Positions 5,657 to 7,896 of a DNA stretch of 7,896 nucleotides are shown piece after piece. Made by a program: the position numbers and the translations under genes. Where the stretch lies: positions 1 through 7,896 of the forward strand of contig CAJMBB010000089.1 in the NCBI GenBank assembly GCA_905211615.1. Direction: 5' to 3'. Origin of the DNA: an uncultured Collinsella sp. GTDB taxonomy: Bacteria; Actinomycetota; Coriobacteriia; Coriobacteriales; Coriobacteriaceae. Below the pieces are notes generated by a model, which saw only the letters and a list, made by a program, of their open reading frames with translations, was not told where the DNA came from and ran no database searches. The stretch's first letter is position 1; each line of letters begins with the position of its first letter.

Positions 5657-7510
5657 ATGCCGCTTTTCTCGCAACATACCGCCCGGTTCTCGCCGGACGT
5701 TCCTTTGGAGGGCACCAGCTCTCGCGAGCTGCTCAAGCGGTACCAGCCGCTCGAGACACTTGCGACCGGCGGTTTTGGCTCCATCGAGATCTGCCGCGAC
5801 ACGCACCTGCGCCGCCGCGTCGCCATTAAACGCATCCCCCTTATCAACGGTGCCGGCATGCCCGCCAGCGACATCATGGATGTCCTGCGCGAGGCGCACA
5901 CTGCCGCCATGCTTCAACATCCCAACATCGTGCAGGTCATCGACTTTACGCACGACACAGCCTATGCCTACCTAGTCATGGAGTATGTCGATGGCATGTC
6001 GCTTGCCGAGTTTTTGCACCGCGTGGACGGCCACTCACTTACCTTTGACGAGGCCGCGGCCATTGCCGATGCCCTGGGCCAGGCGCTCACCTTCGCCCAT
6101 AGTAATGGCGTACTCCACCTGGACATTAAGCCCGCCAACGTGCTCATCGACCACTCGGGCAATGTAAAGCTCACCGACTTTGGCATGGCGCGACTGTCGT
6201 CTGCCGGTGGCTTTGGCGGTTCGCGCGGCGGCACTATCGGCTACATGCCGCCCGAGCAGCTCGATATCGAGACCGGCACGGTCGACGAGCGCGCCGATGT
6301 CTTCGCCCTTGCCTGCGTTATCTACGAGGGCCTGTGCGGCAGCGCTCCCTTTATGGCGGCCACGCCCGCCGACTCGCTCGACCGCATCATCGGCGGCGCC
6401 ACCTATCCCAGCGAGCTGATACCACACTTTCCCCCGGGAGCCGAGGCCGCGCTCATGAGCGCGCTCTCCCCCATGCCGCAGGACCGCCCCAACAGCATCG
6501 AGGCATTTTGCGACCAGCTCCTTGCCGGTCTGGGCAGCGTGCGCGAGGGCCGTCGCAGCCTGGAGCAAATGGTTGGCGAGCTTTCGGATGACGAGCAGGA
6601 ACTCGACGATATCGAGCCGTCGCACTACGAGGACGACGCCATCGAGGTCGACCCCGCACTCGGCTGGGCGGGCACGCGCTGGAGCCATGCGCGCGACTAC
6701 ACCATGCGCACTATCTCGGCGCTAACGTGCGGCACCTTTAGCTTTTTGCTGATGCAAACGGCCGGGGTCGCGGCGCTTCCCGGCCTGGTCATTGCGGCCA
6801 TCGCGATCGGAGCGGCGGCTGGCCTGGCCCCCCAGATTGGCTCGGCCATCTCGGCTGTGGGCTTTTTGGTGCTCATGGCCAACGCCACCATGCAGGCACA
6901 GGGCATCCTGTCGATGTTGCCCGTCGCGGTGATCTTTGCCGCCGCCATGTCCGGTTGGTGGATCGCCTGGGGTCGCACCGAGGCTGCCGCGAGCGCCGCG
7001 CTCACCTGTGCACTCGCGCTTGGCTGTCTGACCGGCAATACCTTCCTGGCAGCTGGGGTCACCGCCGGCGTCGCGTCATTTTGGCTCGGCCCGGCAAGCG
7101 CCGCAGCGGCAACGGGCATGGGCGCGCTTTTTGCCCGTCTGGCCACGGTCGCGCTTTCAGCCGGAGGCGTACTGGGGCTCGGTAACGTTGCCGCAGCGCT
7201 GGGAGACCCACTCCTTTGGGCTGCCTTTGTGCTGGTCGCGGCAACTGCCGCAGCGTCATCTGCGCTGCTCAATGCCCATGCCAAGCGTGCCGATCAGGGC
7301 TCAAACCTTGCCGCAATCGCCGCCATCGCTGTCACCGGCATCGGCTGCGCAGCGGCGTCCTGTCTTGCACACCATATGGAAATTGCCGGCCTTGCAGCCG
7401 CGGTCGTCGCCAAGGCGGCGGTTGCGGGAACCCTATCCTCTATAATCGTTGGGATATGCCTTTATTTGCTCGGATACCAAAGAACCTATACGGAGAGTGA
7501 TCTTTCGTGA
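5657..7510 (+). CDS. Membrane-bound serine/threonine protein kinase with polytopic C-terminal region
   Basis: This 617-residue protein has a Hanks-type kinase domain at about residues 29-290. Visible motifs are the Gly loop LATGGFGSIE (35-44), VAIK with Lys58, the helix-C Glu79, HLDIKPAN (154-161) with catalytic Asp156, Lys158 and Asn161, DFG (174-176), GTIGYMPPEQ (192-201) and Arg277 in QDRP. All catalytic residues are present, but the first glycine of GxGxxG is Ala and HRD is HLD, making it a non-RD kinase. An acidic linker (about 308-332) leads to about ten hydrophobic helices from 353 to 606, with only a short tail. There is no PASTA or other extracellular sensor, unlike PknB. Start: the ATG at 5657 lies six bases after GAGGG; a TTG at 5651 is directly against that site and is rejected. 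It overlaps the FhaA-like gene as GTGA, so the two are coupled, and the FHA protein is probably a phospho-dependent partner. The cluster normally regulates cell-wall synthesis and division. Confidence 0.9.
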   Translation: MPLFSQHTARFSPDVPLEGTSSRELLKRYQPLETLATGGFGSIEICRDTHLRRRVAIKRIPLINGAGMPASDIMDVLREAHTAAMLQHPNIVQVIDFTHDTAYAYLVMEYVDGMSLAEFLHRVDGHSLTFDEAAAIADALGQALTFAHSNGVLHLDIKPANVLIDHSGNVKLTDFGMARLSSAGGFGGSRGGTIGYMPPEQLDIETGTVDERADVFALACVIYEGLCGSAPFMAATPADSLDRIIGGATYPSELIPHFPPGAEAALMSALSPMPQDRPNSIEAFCDQLLAGLGSVREGRRSLEQMVGELSDDEQELDDIEPSHYEDDAIEVDPALGWAGTRWSHARDYTMRTISALTCGTFSFLLMQTAGVAALPGLVIAAIAIGAAAGLAPQIGSAISAVGFLVLMANATMQAQGILSMLPVAVIFAAAMSGWWIAWGRTEAAASAALTCALALGCLTGNTFLAAGVTAGVASFWLGPASAAAATGMGALFARLATVALSAGGVLGLGNVAAALGDPLLWAAFVLVAATAAASSALLNAHAKRADQGSNLAAIAAIAVTGIGCAAASCLAHHMEIAGLAAAVVAKAAVAGTLSSIIVGICLYLLGYQRTYTESDLS

Positions 7511-7896
7511 ACTTCCTGAACATCTTCGAGGACCACGTGGCCGGCATCTTCGGTGCCACCCGTGCCCCGTTCTCCTTTAAGAAGCTTGCCAAGCAGGCCG
7601 CTCGCGACATGGAGGATCAGACTCTGGTGATCAACGGCGTCAACACGGCGCCGGCACTCTATACCATCCTTATCGCCGCCGACGACGATCCCATGCTCGC
7701 CCCGTTCTACCCCGAGCTTTCGCGCGAGGTCCGCGAGTTTGTGAAGGCGCAGGCCGAAAAGCGCCGCTATGTCTTTGTCGGCGAGCCCCTCGTGCGCTTT
7801 ATGATCGATCCGCAGCTGCGCGCCGGCAAGTTCTCGGTCTTTGCCGAGAACGTCGATGCCCCCACGCTCGGCCGCCTGTACGAAGAAGAGCGCGCC
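7507..7896 (+). CDS. FhaA-like protein (DUF3662 N-terminal domain), 3' end outside the window
   Basis: A GTG start at 7507-7509 overlaps the kinase TGA, with GGAGAG upstream as ribosome-binding site, and the frame stays open for 130 codons to the window edge. The visible part reads MNFLNIFEDHVAGIFG, then FKKLAKQAARDMEDQTL, ALYTILIAADDD, ELSREVREFVKAQAEKRRY and a stretch with VRFMIDPQLRAGKFSV. This follows the N-terminal domain of actinobacterial FhaA: an amphipathic start, a central segment ending in a strand with ..YTILI.., a helix and a ..VRF..D..L..G.F.V.. strand. In FhaA proteins a C-terminal FHA domain binds phosphothreonine on kinase partners and on cell-wall factors; here that domain would lie beyond 7896. 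The absence of a listed stop is due only to the window boundary. Confidence 0.85.
   Translation, partial: MNFLNIFEDHVAGIFGATRAPFSFKKLAKQAARDMEDQTLVINGVNTAPALYTILIAADDDPMLAPFYPELSREVREFVKAQAEKRRYVFVGEPLVRFMIDPQLRAGKFSVFAENVDAPTLGRLYEEERA

Noticed and set aside
5651..5657. TTG start for the kinase
   Set aside because: It abuts the GAGGG ribosome-binding site with no spacing, while the ATG six bases later is well placed.
6035..6688. 217-codon minus-strand frame inside the kinase gene
   Set aside because: The plus strand has every kinase motif in order here; the opposite frame is a by-product of high-GC codon bias.

Overview
The window looks like actinobacterial DNA of the Coriobacteriia (Collinsella-like) type from about position 760 to the right end, joined at the left to about 760 bases of more AT-rich, Firmicutes-like (Ruminococcaceae-like) DNA. 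The taxonomic calls are inferences from codon use, gene content and protein style; no database was searched. Hand counts of GC: 14/60 at 361-420, 18/60 at 481-540, 32/60 at 781-840 and 41/60 at 6241-6300.

Left part (1-778, minus strand): the 3' half of a transglutaminase-like cysteine enzyme, an intrinsic terminator, then the 5' half of a secreted NlpC/P60 cell-wall peptidase running off the window. At about 758-778 the transglutaminase reading frame meets a truncated ABC-transporter ATPase. The interval of about 20 bases at the join fits both genes in different frames, so the join is either recombination at microhomology or, more likely, a chimeric assembly.

Middle part (about 760-5259, minus strand): an apparent regulator-transporter cassette. 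In transcription order it holds a 727-residue membrane protein with two LuxR-type helix-turn-helix domains, a 152-base gap with a strong hairpin and two palindromic elements, two six-helix ABC-2 type permeases, and a LanF/BcrA-like ATPase cut off before Walker B. The permease and ATPase genes overlap by 1 and 4 bases, so they are translationally coupled. The plausible role is a membrane-sensing regulator controlling an exporter or immunity-type transporter; this is inference.

Divergent intergenic region (5260-5656): it holds five 14-bp repeats in strictly alternating orientation, spaced 16/18/16/18 bases, followed by a probable promoter for the rightward operon.

Right part (5657-7896, plus strand): a membrane-bound Ser/Thr protein kinase with a polytopic C-terminal membrane region instead of PASTA repeats, overlapping by 4 bases with the start of an FhaA-like (DUF3662) gene. 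This is the start of the actinobacterial kinase/FHA signalling cluster that governs cell-wall growth and division.

The most interesting items are the tandem LuxR membrane protein, the alternating repeat array at the border between cassette and core operon, and the chimeric junction, which should be resolved before the left-hand neighbourhood is interpreted.
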